Shown: piece by piece, positions 11,521-22,429 of the stretch | How positions within the stretch are numbered: the first letter of the stretch is position 1 | How the letters are laid out: the number at the start of each line of letters is the position of its first letter | Origin: Physcomitrium patens | Taxonomy: Eukaryota; Streptophyta; Bryopsida; Funariales; Funariaceae | DNA: 64,000 bases | Assembly: GCF_000002425.4 (NCBI RefSeq) | Contig: NC_037270.1 | Location: 5,933,450 to 5,997,449 of the forward strand | Direction of reading: 5' to 3' | Program-made: the position numbers and the translations under genes | Notes under the pieces: generated by a model | Seen by the model: only the letters and a program-made list of their open reading frames with translations | The model's database searches: none | Told to the model about the DNA's origin: nothing

Positions 11521-12653
11521 AATATAATATAGTCTACAAGATGTTGTTGCATTTGTAATAATATTTGATGTATTGAAGCACAATTGCACAAAAATTATAG
11601 CACACATTATAAAATAGGAAGAAGATTGCAACACAACCCTACTTCTACTCACTAAGCCATTGCAGACAACATAAAGAAGAGAGAGACAAAAAAATAGAAG
11701 AGAACCTCTAGCTGCAACTTTCAAAAATCATCGAGCTGTATAATACAACTAAAAAGGAGGAACAAATAGAGAGTTTATAGGTTCTAGGCTGAATCCCTAT
11801 TGACTATGTCTCTTCTTCAAAGACAAAGGTCAGCCATAACTATCGCTATCTGCTAATATCCATACATTATCCATATCTAGATGTATCAGATGGGGTACTG
11901 TATTTTGGATCCATATAGCTACAATATTTTGGATCCATATGCTATATAATATGCTAGACTCATATACTATATTATATTGTATTCATACTTCATATAGAAT
12001 CTAATCATGTATTTATCTATATATTTAAATCATATACAATCATATTTGGACCACATATATTAGAAATTTGAAGATTTTTGATTCTTTTTAGATATTCTTA
12101 AGATGCTACAACTGATGCCAATTTGATGCCTTCCAAAATATCTTCTAAAATTGGACTTTTCTATTAGAATTTCTATTCATAACTACGTTTTATCTACTAA
12201 CTTTATTTTTCTTGTCTTTAGTATCTTCTACACTCATCTTTTATTAAAAATTGCTACTTGACACTCCTATTGCATTCTTTTGTCCTAAAAAAAACCATAA
12301 GTTGATTTAATGACTCTTATATAGAAATTATGTAAGACGACTTACCAAAGAAAAGAACACAGAATTGACTATCTAAAATCTATTGATTAAAAAGTAACTT
12401 GACTATTGAAGTTATCAATTTTTCAAAGACTACAATAAGAGAGCTATTGCTACTTAATACAATAAATTAAGGTTGATTTTGTCTTATAGACTATATAAGG
12501 AAGACAAACAAAAATTAAATCTATTTTAAAAACTATAGATTTTAAGATAAGAAAGAAGCTAAGAGTTTCAAAAAGACAATATTCTAAATTCACATTCACC
12601 AAAGAAGATTTTAATAATAGATCCTTCAAGTTTCACATATTTGTTGGATTTTC
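11521..12653. other. No gene seen; AT-rich left flank of element C
   Basis: No ORF with family features and no LTR signature found. A GC-richer patch near 11630-11880 holds one 69-codon minus-strand frame without recognisable features. Confidence 0.5.
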
Positions 12654-12658
12654 AATGT
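12654..12658. repeat. Target site duplication of element C, left copy
   Basis: AATGT immediately left of the LTR TG; the same AATGT follows the right LTR at 18874-18878. Confidence 0.85.
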
Positions 12659-13171
12659 TGTCACGGACACAGAAATACAGGCTCGAGATCTAACAAGAAG
12701 TTCAAGAAGAACTGGCAAGACCTAGATTAATCAGATGAATACAAGAACAACACTAGAGACGTGAGCTAGAGCTCCAAGAGATGTGTTGTCGAGACTAAAG
12801 AACTCTTCAGCCTCGATTCTAATATATATTCTTATTTAGGAAGCTTCTCAAGCAACTTCTACCAACTAAGAAGCTTCTCAAGCGACTTCCACCAACTATG
12901 AAGCTTTTCAAGCAACTTCCACCAACTAGGAAGCTTCTCAAGCAACTTCCACCAACTAAGAAGCTTCTCAAGCAACTTCTATCAACTAGAAAGCTTCTCA
13001 AGCAACCTCCACCAACTAGAAAGCTTCTCAAGCAACTTCCACCAACTAAGAAGCTTTTCAAGCAACTTCTATCAACTAAAAAGCTTCTCAAGCAACTTCC
13101 ACCAACTAAGAAGCTTCTAGAAGGTTCCAGAGACTTACTTTTAGAAGGTTCTAAGGACTATGTCCCTAACA
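12659..13171 (-). repeat. Element C 3' LTR (left, 513 bp)
   Basis: Plus-strand TGTCACGGAC ... CCCTAACA. It contains nine full 30-bp minisatellite units, a TATA box and the palindrome around the predicted RNA start. Confidence 0.9.
12841..13110. repeat. 30-bp minisatellite, nine units, in element C left LTR
   Basis: Nine consecutive 30-bp units of the type AAGCTTCTCAAGCAACTTCC ACCAACTAGG (point variants), then a partial unit. The period is a multiple of three, so open frames appear on both strands. These are repeat artefacts, not genes. Confidence 0.95.
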
Positions 13172-13186
13172 TCATCTCCTCCTTTA
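13172..13186 (-). other. Polypurine tract of element C
   Basis: Sense AAAGGAGGAGATGA sits directly before the 3' LTR, as expected for the plus-strand primer. Confidence 0.6.
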
Positions 13187-13218
13187 GCTTCGAGGTCTTT
13201 GAGAAGCAATATTATTGT

Positions 13219-13575
13219 TAATCAGTACCAACACAAGAAAATGAAGATTTGTCGCATAACATCTGTTATGAACTCCAACTATTGTTCATGAGGCAAGTGG
13301 TTCATTGGCCCTTGAAGCCAACGGTAGTAGCCCACACCTTCGACTTCTGACCAAGCATGAACTTTCGTATCTTCATTGGAAAATTGTCCTGCAAACACGC
13401 CTTCTAGCTGACCATCGTAAGCAGGCTCGAACTCAAATACAATCACCAGTAATCGATTACTTGATATCCTCCATCGTCGTCGTGATGTAGGCGGTTCTTC
13501 ATCTTGGGGTTGCCTTCGTGAGCTAGTCGGTTGAGATAATCTGACTAGCATACTATCTATCTCTTGGCTATCCAT
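13219..13575 (-). pseudogene. Element C accessory ORF (ORF3), truncated by a stop
   Basis: ATG at 13575 follows the pol stop by 99 nt on the same strand. The 98-codon frame ends at a TAG at 13279-13281. It matches the 140-residue ORF3 of element D: both begin M(D/E)SQ and share RLSQP, SRR, a hydrophobic LVI stretch and G(Y/H)YRWL(Q/R)GP(M/I)N, then EQ. Similarity continues after the stop (LEFITDVMRQIF against SEYVANTIRRIL), so the TAG is probably a nonsense mutation. There is no membrane segment or signal peptide, so it is not an obvious envelope protein. Function unknown. Confidence 0.7.
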
Positions 13576-13674
13576 ATCAGAAGGCTATTGAAAAAATTCT
13601 ACTTTATCAACTACGAGTTTTGGTGGTGCTCTCCCCTTTCTTATATTCTTGGGTGAGCAAGCTTCAGAAGGAAG

Positions 13675-16600
13675 CTATCGTCGAATCGGCTTAGGTTTAT
13701 GAGGATGTTGTTGATGAAACTCTTGTACCTTTTGTGGCACATTGGCAAGATTTTCAGTTAGTTTCCACGTTTGCTCATTAATGTCATAGTCGCTCCAATG
13801 AACAAGATATTCCAACTTGCCCCACCTTTGTCGTGAATCCAACACCTTTTCGACCTCGTATTCCTCGTGGTTCTCGATCTCAATACTAGGTGGTGGACAT
13901 TGCACTCTTCTAGGAAAGGACGACTCTCGATAAGGCTCCAGCAGAGAAACATGAAAGACTGGATGTACCTTCATAGAAGCCGGTAATTCCAAACGGTATG
14001 CCACTGGATTGATTTGCTTTTGGATGATAAATGGTCCCAATCTTCGATAGTCCAACTTATCACATGGTCGCTTGGTCTTGATATTCCGTCGAAGAAGCCA
14101 TGCTTTATCTCCAATTTTGAAAGTAGGTGCTTGATTCCGAAATCTATTTGCAGACGCCTTGTAGGATTCTTGAGCAGATTGTAATTCAAGCTTCAACGTA
14201 GTTTGAAGCTCTGATAGTTGCTTTGCAAGTCCTTCAGCTGCTAGATTGTTATTTGTTGACAGACTCAATAAATCAAGCTTTGGATGATATCCATAGTTAG
14301 CAAAGAATGGTGTGTATTGAGTCGATGCATGGAGGGTATTATTATATGTAAACTTGGCTAGCGGCAGATATACGGTCTAATCGTCTTGTTAATAGTTGAT
14401 GCTGCATCGTAAGTATTGTTCCAAGACTTAGTTCACCCGTTCCGTTTGGCCGTCAATTTGAGGATGGAAAGCTGAAGAAAGCTTGATATCCACCTTCAAT
14501 ATCTCAAAAAGAGATCTCCAAAACTTTGATACGAACTAGGTTCCTCGATCTGATACGATATCATCTGGTAGTCCATGATATCAATATACATTATCGAGAA
14601 AGAGCCTTACTGTGACTTCACTGGATGATGTCTTCTTACAAGGAACAAAATGCGCCATCTTTGTAAGCCGATCTACCATGACAAAGATGTTGTTAAATGA
14701 GTTCGATGATGGCAGATCCGTGATGAAGTCCATGGAAATTGAAGACCATGGTCGACGTGGAATCGGCAATGGTTGTAGAAGTCCATAAGGGCGATGTCGA
14801 GGATTCTTCGATCTTGAACAAATATCACAAGAAAGGACAAAATCTTTCACATCCTTCCACATTTGGGGCCATCAAAAATCTCAAGAAATAAGCTCCAAGG
14901 TCTTATTGAATCCAAAATGTCCCGCAGCTGGAAAATCGTGGCGAGATTGAAGAACTTGGAGTCGTGCTAGTCCTTTTGGAATATACAACCGCTCCTCAAA
15001 GTATAAAAGATCTCCCTCTACCTTGAACTTGTCATCATTAGTACGCTGCTTAATATCAATGGCTACTAGATCTTCAATGGTTACGGTACGTACCTGGTTC
15101 AAGAAGTCAGCATCAATTGGCACAATAGTAGTGCAAAGCCAAAATTGCTCTGGCTTCAACAACGTCATACATTGTTGATCAAATGTTGCTTCTCTAGCCT
15201 TTGGTATAAGATACGATCTCCTCGATAAGGCATCGGATAGTCCTTGCTGCTTTCTTGGTCGATAAGTGATAACAAAATCGAATCTAGATAGCAACATAGT
15301 CCACCGAGCTTGATGTCGATTTAAAACTCGAGCCGACATGAAATACTCCAAATTCTTAAGATTAGTGTATATGGTCATTGGGTGTGCAGCTCCTTCAAAA
15401 ACGTGATGCCATTCTTGGAAAGAATCCACTATAGCAAGAAGTTCCTTATCGTGGATCTCATAATTGATTTCAGCAGCAGAGAACTTTCGAGAATAAAATG
15501 CAACTGGATGGAGCTTCTTGTCTTCTCTCATTTGTGAAAGTACAACTCCCAAAGCAAAATTCGAAGCATCAATTTCTAAATAGAAGGCCTTTGTAAAGTC
15601 TGGATGTACCAAGATCGGAGCCGTAGTAAATGTCGTCTTCAGGTCTTGAAATGCCTTCTCCGCTAGAGGTTCCCATTCTAGCTTATTCTTGCATGTCAAT
15701 CGAGTGAAAGGAGTAGCAACTTTAGAGTAATTCTTGATGAAGATTCGATAGAAGTTAGCAAAGCCAAGAAAGCATTATACATCTCTAACCGTCTTCGGAA
15801 CCTCCCAGGATACGATTGCTTCCACCTTCTTGTGGTCCATCTTCAAGCCTTCCGTAGTCGCAACGAATTCCAAAAACTCCATTTCCATTTAGTGAAATAA
15901 ATATTTCTCCAACTTGACATATAGTCCTCGCTTGCGTAGTTTCTCCAAGACCAAACAAACGTGCTTTTCATACTCTTCCTCGTTTTTGGAGAATATCAGA
16001 ATATCATCCAAGTAGATGACAATAAAATCGTCAAGGTGCTCCCAAAAAATATCATTCATCATATGTTGAAAGACTGTTGGAGCATTGGTAAGACCAAAGG
16101 GCATGACATTATACTCAAAATGGCCATACCTTATACGGAACGTTGTCTTCCACTCATCTCCTTCTTTGATTTGTACAAGGTTGTAAGCTCCCCTTAGATC
16201 AATTTTTGTAAAGATCCTTGTACGTCCAAGTTGTTCTAAGAGACCAGAAATCAAGGGTAACGGATAACGATTCTTCTTTGTTATCTTGTTGAGGCCTCGA
16301 TAGTCCACGCACATTCGCAATGAGCCATCTTTCTTCTTCACAAATAAGATGGGTGCCCCAATTGATGATTTTGAATGACGGATGAAGTTTTTGGCTAGAT
16401 TCTCGTCAATGTACTTCTGCCAACTCCATCTGCGATAGATTGTAAATTGGGCCAAAAGACGGTTGTGCTCCTTCTTGTAAGTCTATGGCGCAATCATATG
16501 GTCGGTGTTCCGGTAGCATGTCGGCATTCTTCTTTTGAAACACGTCTTTAAAATCCTTATATTGCTCCGATATACTTGTTGTCGAGATCTTCTCTCCGGT

Positions 16601-17139
16601 AGTTGGAGCCACATAAATGACAAATGGTGTGCCTTCCTTGGATGATCTTACAAACGCTCTTGCTCCAATAAATAACGATTTCTCTATTTGGGATTTTCTA
16701 CTAGGCTTACTCTTGGATGATTTTGTGGGAAAGGTCATCTTCCGCAACCTCCAATCTATGGATGGATTATGCTTTTCCAACCAAGAAAGACCAAGAATAA
16801 TAGGATTTGATGGGGTTCTAATAATATTGAAAATAATATGGCTACTATAGCCCTTAAACGTCACTTTTATAGGTTCTGATTCATGGGTGACACTACCAGA
16901 CAATAAAGGTCGCCCATCTATGACCTCCACGTGAACAGGTTTGGATTTTTGTACTAAAGGGATCTTATGACACTTCGCAAATTCTTCGTCAAAGAAAAAG
17001 CAAATGCTCCTGAATCTAATAATGCTAAGGATCTCAGTTTTTGAGGGCCAATAAATAAAGGGATTGTAAAACAAAGGGCAGGTTGAGTGAAAAGAAAGGA
17101 ACTTGATTGTTGTTGCGATATTTCACTATCCAGCCACAC
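13675..17139 (-). pseudogene. Element C pol: protease-RT-RNase H-integrase-chromodomain
   Basis: Minus strand. Protease LLDSGAFAF is split by a frameshift near 17000. RT carries [26 protein letters not shown] and an intact YLDD. A frameshift separates LSQMELAE from KYIDENLAK near 16410, and a stop follows LEKYLFH at about 15889. RNase H (15699-14881) has EIDASNFALG and the HDKELLAI motif. Integrase has the zinc region ending CDICSRSK, but its core carries several stops between 14580 and 14270. The last frame (14268-13675) has the GPY/F-like YRRLGPF and a chromodomain (EYEVEKVLDSR, LEYLVHWSDYD). Pol lies in the -1 frame relative to gag. Confidence 0.9.
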
Positions 17140-17171
17140 GATTCCTATTGTGGCTGGGCATCCTCGTTTTC

Positions 17172-18170
17172 CTAAACAAACGCACCCATGGTCCTGACAA
17201 TGCGTCGATTTTGTTTCTTAGGACAGTTTCCAACTTTGTGGCCTTCTTCACCACAATATAAGCATAGACTTTCCTCCATACACTGCTTTTTTTCTTTTAG
17301 AGTAAGGGATTTGATACGTACCGCATCAATTTGCATGTCTTCTACTTCTGAATGTGAATTCACGTTGCTTGTCGATATAGTTAAGGCATGGCGAACCGTA
17401 TGTTGTCTTGAACGTTGGTCTTGGCGGCGTTGGAATAGGCGGTTATCGCACTTCACAGCTTGGCTAATAGCTTCGTTGAGCGTTCGCGGATCAGGAAGAG
17501 TTAGCAACAAATCCTTCACATCGTCCCTTAAACCCCAATAGAATTGACTCATCAATGCTTCTTCGTCCCAATTGATGTCGCATGCTAGTTGCCTGAAATC
17601 CGATGCATAGACTGATGTAGAGCGCATCCCTTGTCGTAGTGACCGGATCTTTGTTGTAGCCCATCGAACCTTGTCGTGTTCACCAAATGCTTCCGCAAAC
17701 GCCTCCAAAAAGGTTTCAAAGTTGTTTAGTATGGATGATCGTTTCTCAAACAAAGAAGCAAACCATGATAGAGCTTGCCCTGTAAGTAAGGTTCCAACAA
17801 GCTCAACACGTGACTCCTTCGTTAGATAGCGTTCGGGCTGTAAAACTGTTATCAACTTGATTTGATTGACAAATCCTCAAAACTTGGAACGCGTGCCATC
17901 GAACTTGTCCGGAAGGCTAACTCGGGGCTCTTTATGTTGTAGAACTAACGGTGCTTGTCGAACTTGACGCAAAGTTGCTTCTCCAAGTGTAGAAGTTTGA
18001 GGCTGGTGCAACCTAGATTGTGCCATCTCAGATGCTCCATCATTATGAATCCTTGCCACGACTCCTTCAATTTCTGCAGTTCTTTGCGATAACGTAGCAA
18101 GGGCATTCATGATAGCGTCCAACTTGAACTCCAAACTTTCTGTCATACTAATGTCTTGGCCTCCAGCCAT
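17172..18170 (-). pseudogene. Element C gag, one nonsense codon
   Basis: ATG at 18170 opens MAGGQDISM. A TGA near 17878 replaces the arginine of the conserved FRGFVNQ (a CGA-to-TGA change), and the frame resumes at 17855. Further on are the capsid-like helices (SWFASLFEKR, YASDFRQLACDINWDEE) and a CCHC zinc knuckle, CLYCGEEGHKVGNC, that would bind the element RNA. The frame ends at 17172. Apart from the TGA it appears intact. Confidence 0.85.
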
Positions 18171-18434
18171 TCTAAGAGAAGGACAGAAATGACTCTACAA
18201 GAAGACAATATTGATTTAGAAGAGGGTACTCCACAACCTCTAAAACGCCTTAAGAGCTTCAAGAAAAGGGGTAATCCACTCTCTCCAAGAAGAATAAGAC
18301 TCCAATATTGTAACAAAAGAAGTATTAGTTTAGAGCAAGGTAATCAGCAACCTCTAAAATGCTAGTACACCTTCAAGCAGAGGGGTCATCTATTCTCTAA
18401 CGAAGAAGAAACTAGCTCTAATATCTGAGGTGAG

Positions 18435-18448
18435 TTCAGTCTCGACAA
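18435..18448 (-). other. Predicted self-primer binding site of element C
   Basis: Sense TTGTCGAGACTGAA starts two bases inside the 5' LTR. It is an exact 14-nt complement of sense TTCAGTCTCGACAA in the LTR (plus-strand 18578-18591), located about 32 nt downstream of the TATA box. See the findings for covariation with element D. Confidence 0.65.
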
Positions 18449-18612
18449 ACTGTCACGGACACAGGAATATAGGCTCGAGATCTAACAAGAAGTTCAAGAA
18501 GAACTGGCAAGAACTAGATTAATCGGATGAATATAAGAACAACACTAGAGAGGTGAGCTAGAGCTCCAAGAGATGTGTTGTCGAGACTGAAGAACTCTTC
18601 AGCCTCGATTCC

Positions 18613-18620
18613 AATATATA
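18613..18620 (-). promoter_or_regulatory. TATA box of element C LTR
   Basis: Sense TATATATT, 32 nt upstream of the inferred RNA start at 18588. Confidence 0.55.
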
Positions 18621-18632
18621 CTCCTATTTAGG

Positions 18633-18812
18633 AAGCTTCTCAAGCAACTTCTACCAACTAGGAAGCTACTCAAGCGACTTCTATCAACTAGGAAGCTTCT
18701 CAAGTAACTTCCACCAACTAGGAAGCTTCTCAAGCAACTTCCACCAACTAAGAAGCTTCTCAAGCAACTTCTATCAACTAGGAAGCTTCTCAAGCAACTT
18801 CCACCAACTAGG
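18633..18812. repeat. 30-bp minisatellite, six units, in element C right LTR
   Basis: Six full units of the same 30-bp repeat as in the left LTR, followed by a partial unit (AAGCTTCTAGAAGG). The short frame across it is an artefact. Confidence 0.95.
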
Positions 18813-18873
18813 AAGCTTCTAGAAGGTTCCAGAGACTTGCTTCTAGAAGGTTCTAAGGACTATGTCCCTAACA

Positions 18874-18878
18874 AATGT
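18874..18878. repeat. Target site duplication of element C, right copy
   Basis: AATGT, identical to 12654-12658. Confidence 0.85.
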
Positions 18879-19239
18879 TGGCCTTTCATGTACTAATACT
18901 AGATCATTGAAATAGTCATTTTTTCAATTAGATTCAAATCCAAGATACTCAATTACAATCTCTCATTTAACCAAGACTTCTACAAACTTTGAATGTTTTA
19001 ATACGACTTGACATAGAATTTTTAATACTTTTTTTTTCTTTTTTTTCTTTTTTTTTTTTTTTTTTGAAAATTTAGTCAAGTATTTTTTTTGCCCTTACTT
19101 GGAATTTCTATAATTACATGGCAAAGGAGATTAATTAAAAAGAAGAAAGACTAATAAATAATTCTATTTTTTAGCTTGAAATCTAATATTTAATTTCTTA
19201 AATTCTATGTCGTTTTGATGATTTTGTCATTTAATAAAT
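18879..19239. other. Right flank of element C, T-rich tract
   Basis: No gene. A long T-rich tract at about 19029-19065 reads as poly-purine on the minus strand. It could be the remains of the 3' end of the next, decayed element. Confidence 0.4.
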
Positions 19240-21393
19240 TGGATAAGGATAAAGATAAGGATGAGATGTTTAATCTTGTATGTGATAAAAATCACACTCT
19301 ATATTCTTTATACCTATTGCTAGAAGCTTTGGTAGGAAAATCTTCTCCATTGAATGTTTGTAATCATACAAAATTATTGGAGAAGACTTCTTTTACCAAA
19401 TAGAGTCCCAACTATATGGCATCAAATTTTCTTAGAAAATCTAATCTCATAATATCTTATAAAAGTACTAACATGTCTACCTTAAGAGTTTTAACTATAT
19501 ATCTTTTGTCAAAGGCTATTTTTCTTCTTTGTTGTATAGCCTTTATATTTCAATTTTTTTTTTTTCCCAGCTTCATCCAAATCTTCTAATTGTTCCAATC
19601 AATCTATTAGAGATTGTTTAATTGACAATCTTTCTATCAAGGCAATTTGAACAGAAGGAATTTTCAACTCAATTGATAAAATTACTTTTATTCCATAAAT
19701 CAAGGAAAATAGGATGGCTTGGGTGGTCACCTTAAATGTAGTCTTACAAGCCTACAAGGCTGTAGGGAGATTTATATTCCAATCTTGTTTGGAAGTTGTT
19801 ATAATTTCCTTGAGGATATTAACTAAGGTTTCATTTATCCACTCTATATGTCCATTAGCTTCAAAGTAATATGGGGTAGTTTTTTCTATGGTCAATTTTG
19901 AATTATAAAGTCAACTCTTTCATCACTTCATTAAAAAATGCTCATCTTTATCACTAATTAGGATCTTTAAACATCCAAATTTAATAATAATTTACTTGTA
20001 AAAAAAATTGGCTACTTGCTTAGTATCATTGACTTTAATTGCCTTTGCTTTAGCCTATTTGATAAGATATTCAATTGCTACCATTATGTATTTCATTCCA
20101 TTAGTAGAATTAGAATAAAACTTCCTAAATATAATCAATTCCCTATTTTTCAAATGAAACTAAAAGTAAGGACACATAAAAGGGCAAACTCATCTTTAAG
20201 TCATTTCTAGCATACCATTGATATGCATTACATATTTTAGTATATTTATGGATGTTTTAGAATAAGGTGGACCAATAATAGCTGATTCTAAGGATTTTTT
20301 GTCCAATTAAGGTTCCCAAAAAATGTCCTCTATATGAGCTATTGTGATATGTCAATGAAATGGTAGGAATTTCTTTTCCTATCACACACCTCCTTAATAT
20401 CTCATCTATTCTACATCTATACAATTTGATGCCAACTATGTCAAAGTGCCTACCATTAATTTGTACATTTTGACATTTTATTTTAGAAAAGTTAGAAGAT
20501 AAGATTTGGATTGTCAGAAACTTGGTAATCAATTCATACCAAGTAAAGATGGTTAAAACAATAAATAGACTCTTATCTATCAAGGTATTGTTAATTGGAG
20601 CTTCACCAATTTGTTCTAATAACATAAATAAATGATTTGCTTCCATATGCATCATTATTAGCTTGTATTCTATCATATAATCAAATTCTTCTAGTAGAAG
20701 CATCTACCTTGTTAGTCTACCAATTAAATCAACCTTATTTACAAGGTACCTGATTAATATGTGGTCTACAAAGAATACTACTAGATTCAAGAGGAAGTAA
20801 TATCTAAATTTCTTGACAAAAAAAACCATGGCAAGGCATTTCTTTTATGTTATGGTGTAATTCCTTTCTGCACAACTTACTACTATAAAGGAAGCATTAC
20901 AAAGCACATGGAAGGCTAATGACCAATTTAGTTGTCTTAAAATTAGATATATGCTAAGTTTTGCCTTGAGAATGTTAAATACCTCTTAACATTCTTAAGG
21001 CAAAACTTAGCATATATCTAATTTTAAGAATTTTTCATTCCACTCAAATTTCACATTCTTTTGTTGAAGTCAAGTAATGGACATAGAAGTGATAGCATAA
21101 TTATATATCACTTCCCTATACCATCTTATGTGCTTAAAGGTTCTTTGTACTTCTTTTATTGTTGAAGGAGGATTTAATTCCACAATTACCTTGACTTTCT
21201 CTAAATCAAATTTCCTACCATTTTCAAACATCACATATCCTAGTAGGACTATCTTTTTAATTGTTAGGAATATCTTATCAAGATTTAAGGCAATTTTAAC
21301 TTTCCTATACCTTTGAAGACTAACTTTGACACATTCAAGATGTATTATCTTGAAAGACTGGGTGCTAAAGTCATCAATGAATACCCTAAATTC
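19240..21393 (-). pseudogene. Decayed Tat/Athila-like Ty3/gypsy pol
   Basis: Minus-strand fragments in several frames align in order with a non-chromodomain Ty3/gypsy pol: RT catalytic box FIDDF at ~21370, LLGYVMFENG at ~21240, EFDYMIEYK (RNase H end) near 20690, an integrase N-region (GHFLGTLIGQKIL) near 20310, a core end (NGHIEWINETLVNIL) near 19850, and the GPY-type tail VKEVFSN ... GEDFPTKASSNRYKEY near 19330. One 148-codon stretch (20703-20257) stays open. No LTR could be recognised. The element is cut at its 5' side by telomere-like repeats at 21384. Confidence 0.75.
20935..21029. repeat. 44-bp fold-back (hairpin) in the decayed pol
   Basis: Arms 20935-20978 and 20986-21029 are inverted copies with one mismatch and a 7-nt loop. 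Only one arm fits the pol alignment, so the other is a local inverted duplication. Confidence 0.85.
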
Positions 21394-21418
21394 TAAACCC
21401 TAAACCCTAAACTCTGAA
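21384..21418. repeat. Interstitial telomere-type repeat, five heptamers
   Basis: Five consecutive heptamers, three exact CCCTAAA and two variants (TTCTAAA, CTCTGAA). They sit exactly where the decayed pol stops, in the RT active-site region. Confidence 0.8.
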
Positions 21419-22429
21419 TATTTCAATAGTACATTGACTCTTTCAGTCTCTACTAAGGAAATTAAGGAAAAGTACTTGAAAAAAATTGGCATTTCATTCA
21501 CAATCCCAAGTGCCTGCTCTGGACGATGCAGTTGCAAATTCAGACATTAATCAACAACAGAATCACAATTGATTTGCTGTGGTAAAAATAGTTGCTTCAT
21601 TAGGACAAATGTATGAAGTGAACCATTAAATCACATTCAATGGGCATGAAATAGAATTGGAGAAAAGATGGAAATAATGTATCGGGAAGGATCGAGCATG
21701 GACCCCAAACAGCCTCCCAAGGCAAGAGCCAGGTACCTAGATATCGATCACCTGAGGAGAGGATTCGGAACAGTTCGTTTAGTCTGAATAGAGCTCACAA
21801 AGGACAGTCAACATTTCATCACAAAGACTTCCTGAGAAAGGAAAATATTGAAAAGAAAAATAAGAGTTATGTAAAAACAATAGCTCGGAGTCTTCAGTTT
21901 TATCGTGAGTAAGAATTATCAGCTACTACGAGAACCATCAGATTCTGAGAATTTCGAGTGTGCAGCGTGATCGATATCCATAGCCAATATGCATACCGAC
22001 ACCGCAAGCAAACTACTTCCATCAAACTGACCACTGCACATTGCTGTAAATAGAAGAATATACCTTTATCTATTCAGACTAAACGAATATTTCTCCCTTT
22101 ATTAATTTACACAGAAACAGAAAATTAAATAGACTTAAATATTGTCAGTAATTCCATTTTAGATGATCTTTATCCAAAGTACAGGGGTAACATCCATTCA
22201 AATAACTTCAGAATTCTTTCCATTGGACTGCAAAAAAAGACTACGTGAACAACTGTCAGGCGCATGCATCAATAAGAAGAGGCACCGTGACGAGTTTTTG
22301 AAACACGACTACTAGAAATAGACCCGGCTACTTCCCAAGTAAGAACAGCAAAGGTGGCAATATTTTCAGCTAAATTTCCAAAACCAGGACATAAGAAGAT
22401 TCTGACTAGGTAACACAGTTCTCTACATT
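21419..22429. other. 3' flank of the RID3-like gene
   Basis: No coding frame with features. The part next to 22429 should hold the 3' UTR. An 11-bp motif (GTTCGTTTAGTCTGAATAGA and its inverse TCTATTCAGACTAAACGAA) occurs at about 21770 and 22070 in opposite orientations. Confidence 0.45.

Larger units (their letters stand above)
12659..18873 (-). mobile_element. Chromovirus C, Ty3/gypsy, full length but inactive
   Basis: LTRs of 513 bp (left) and 423 bp (right) bound an internal region read on the minus strand: primer site, leader with repeats, gag, protease, RT, RNase H, integrase, chromodomain, accessory ORF and polypurine tract. A 5-bp AATGT duplication flanks it. Outside the minisatellite the LTRs differ at roughly ten places in ~200 bp, so C is clearly older than D. 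Gag and pol carry several stops and shifts. Confidence 0.92.
18451..18873 (-). repeat. Element C 5' LTR (right, 423 bp)
   Basis: Same ends as the left LTR (TGTCACGGAC ... CCCTAACA). It has six full 30-bp units at 18633-18812 instead of nine, which explains the 90-bp length difference exactly. Confidence 0.9.

Noticed and set aside
12819..13221. Repeat proteins on both strands over the 30-bp array
   Set aside because: Frames exist only because the unit length is a multiple of three. They lie inside an LTR and look alike on both strands.
18156..18365. Plus-strand ORF in the element C leader
   Set aside because: It lies antisense to the untranslated leader, which is itself repetitive and shared with B and D; no homology.
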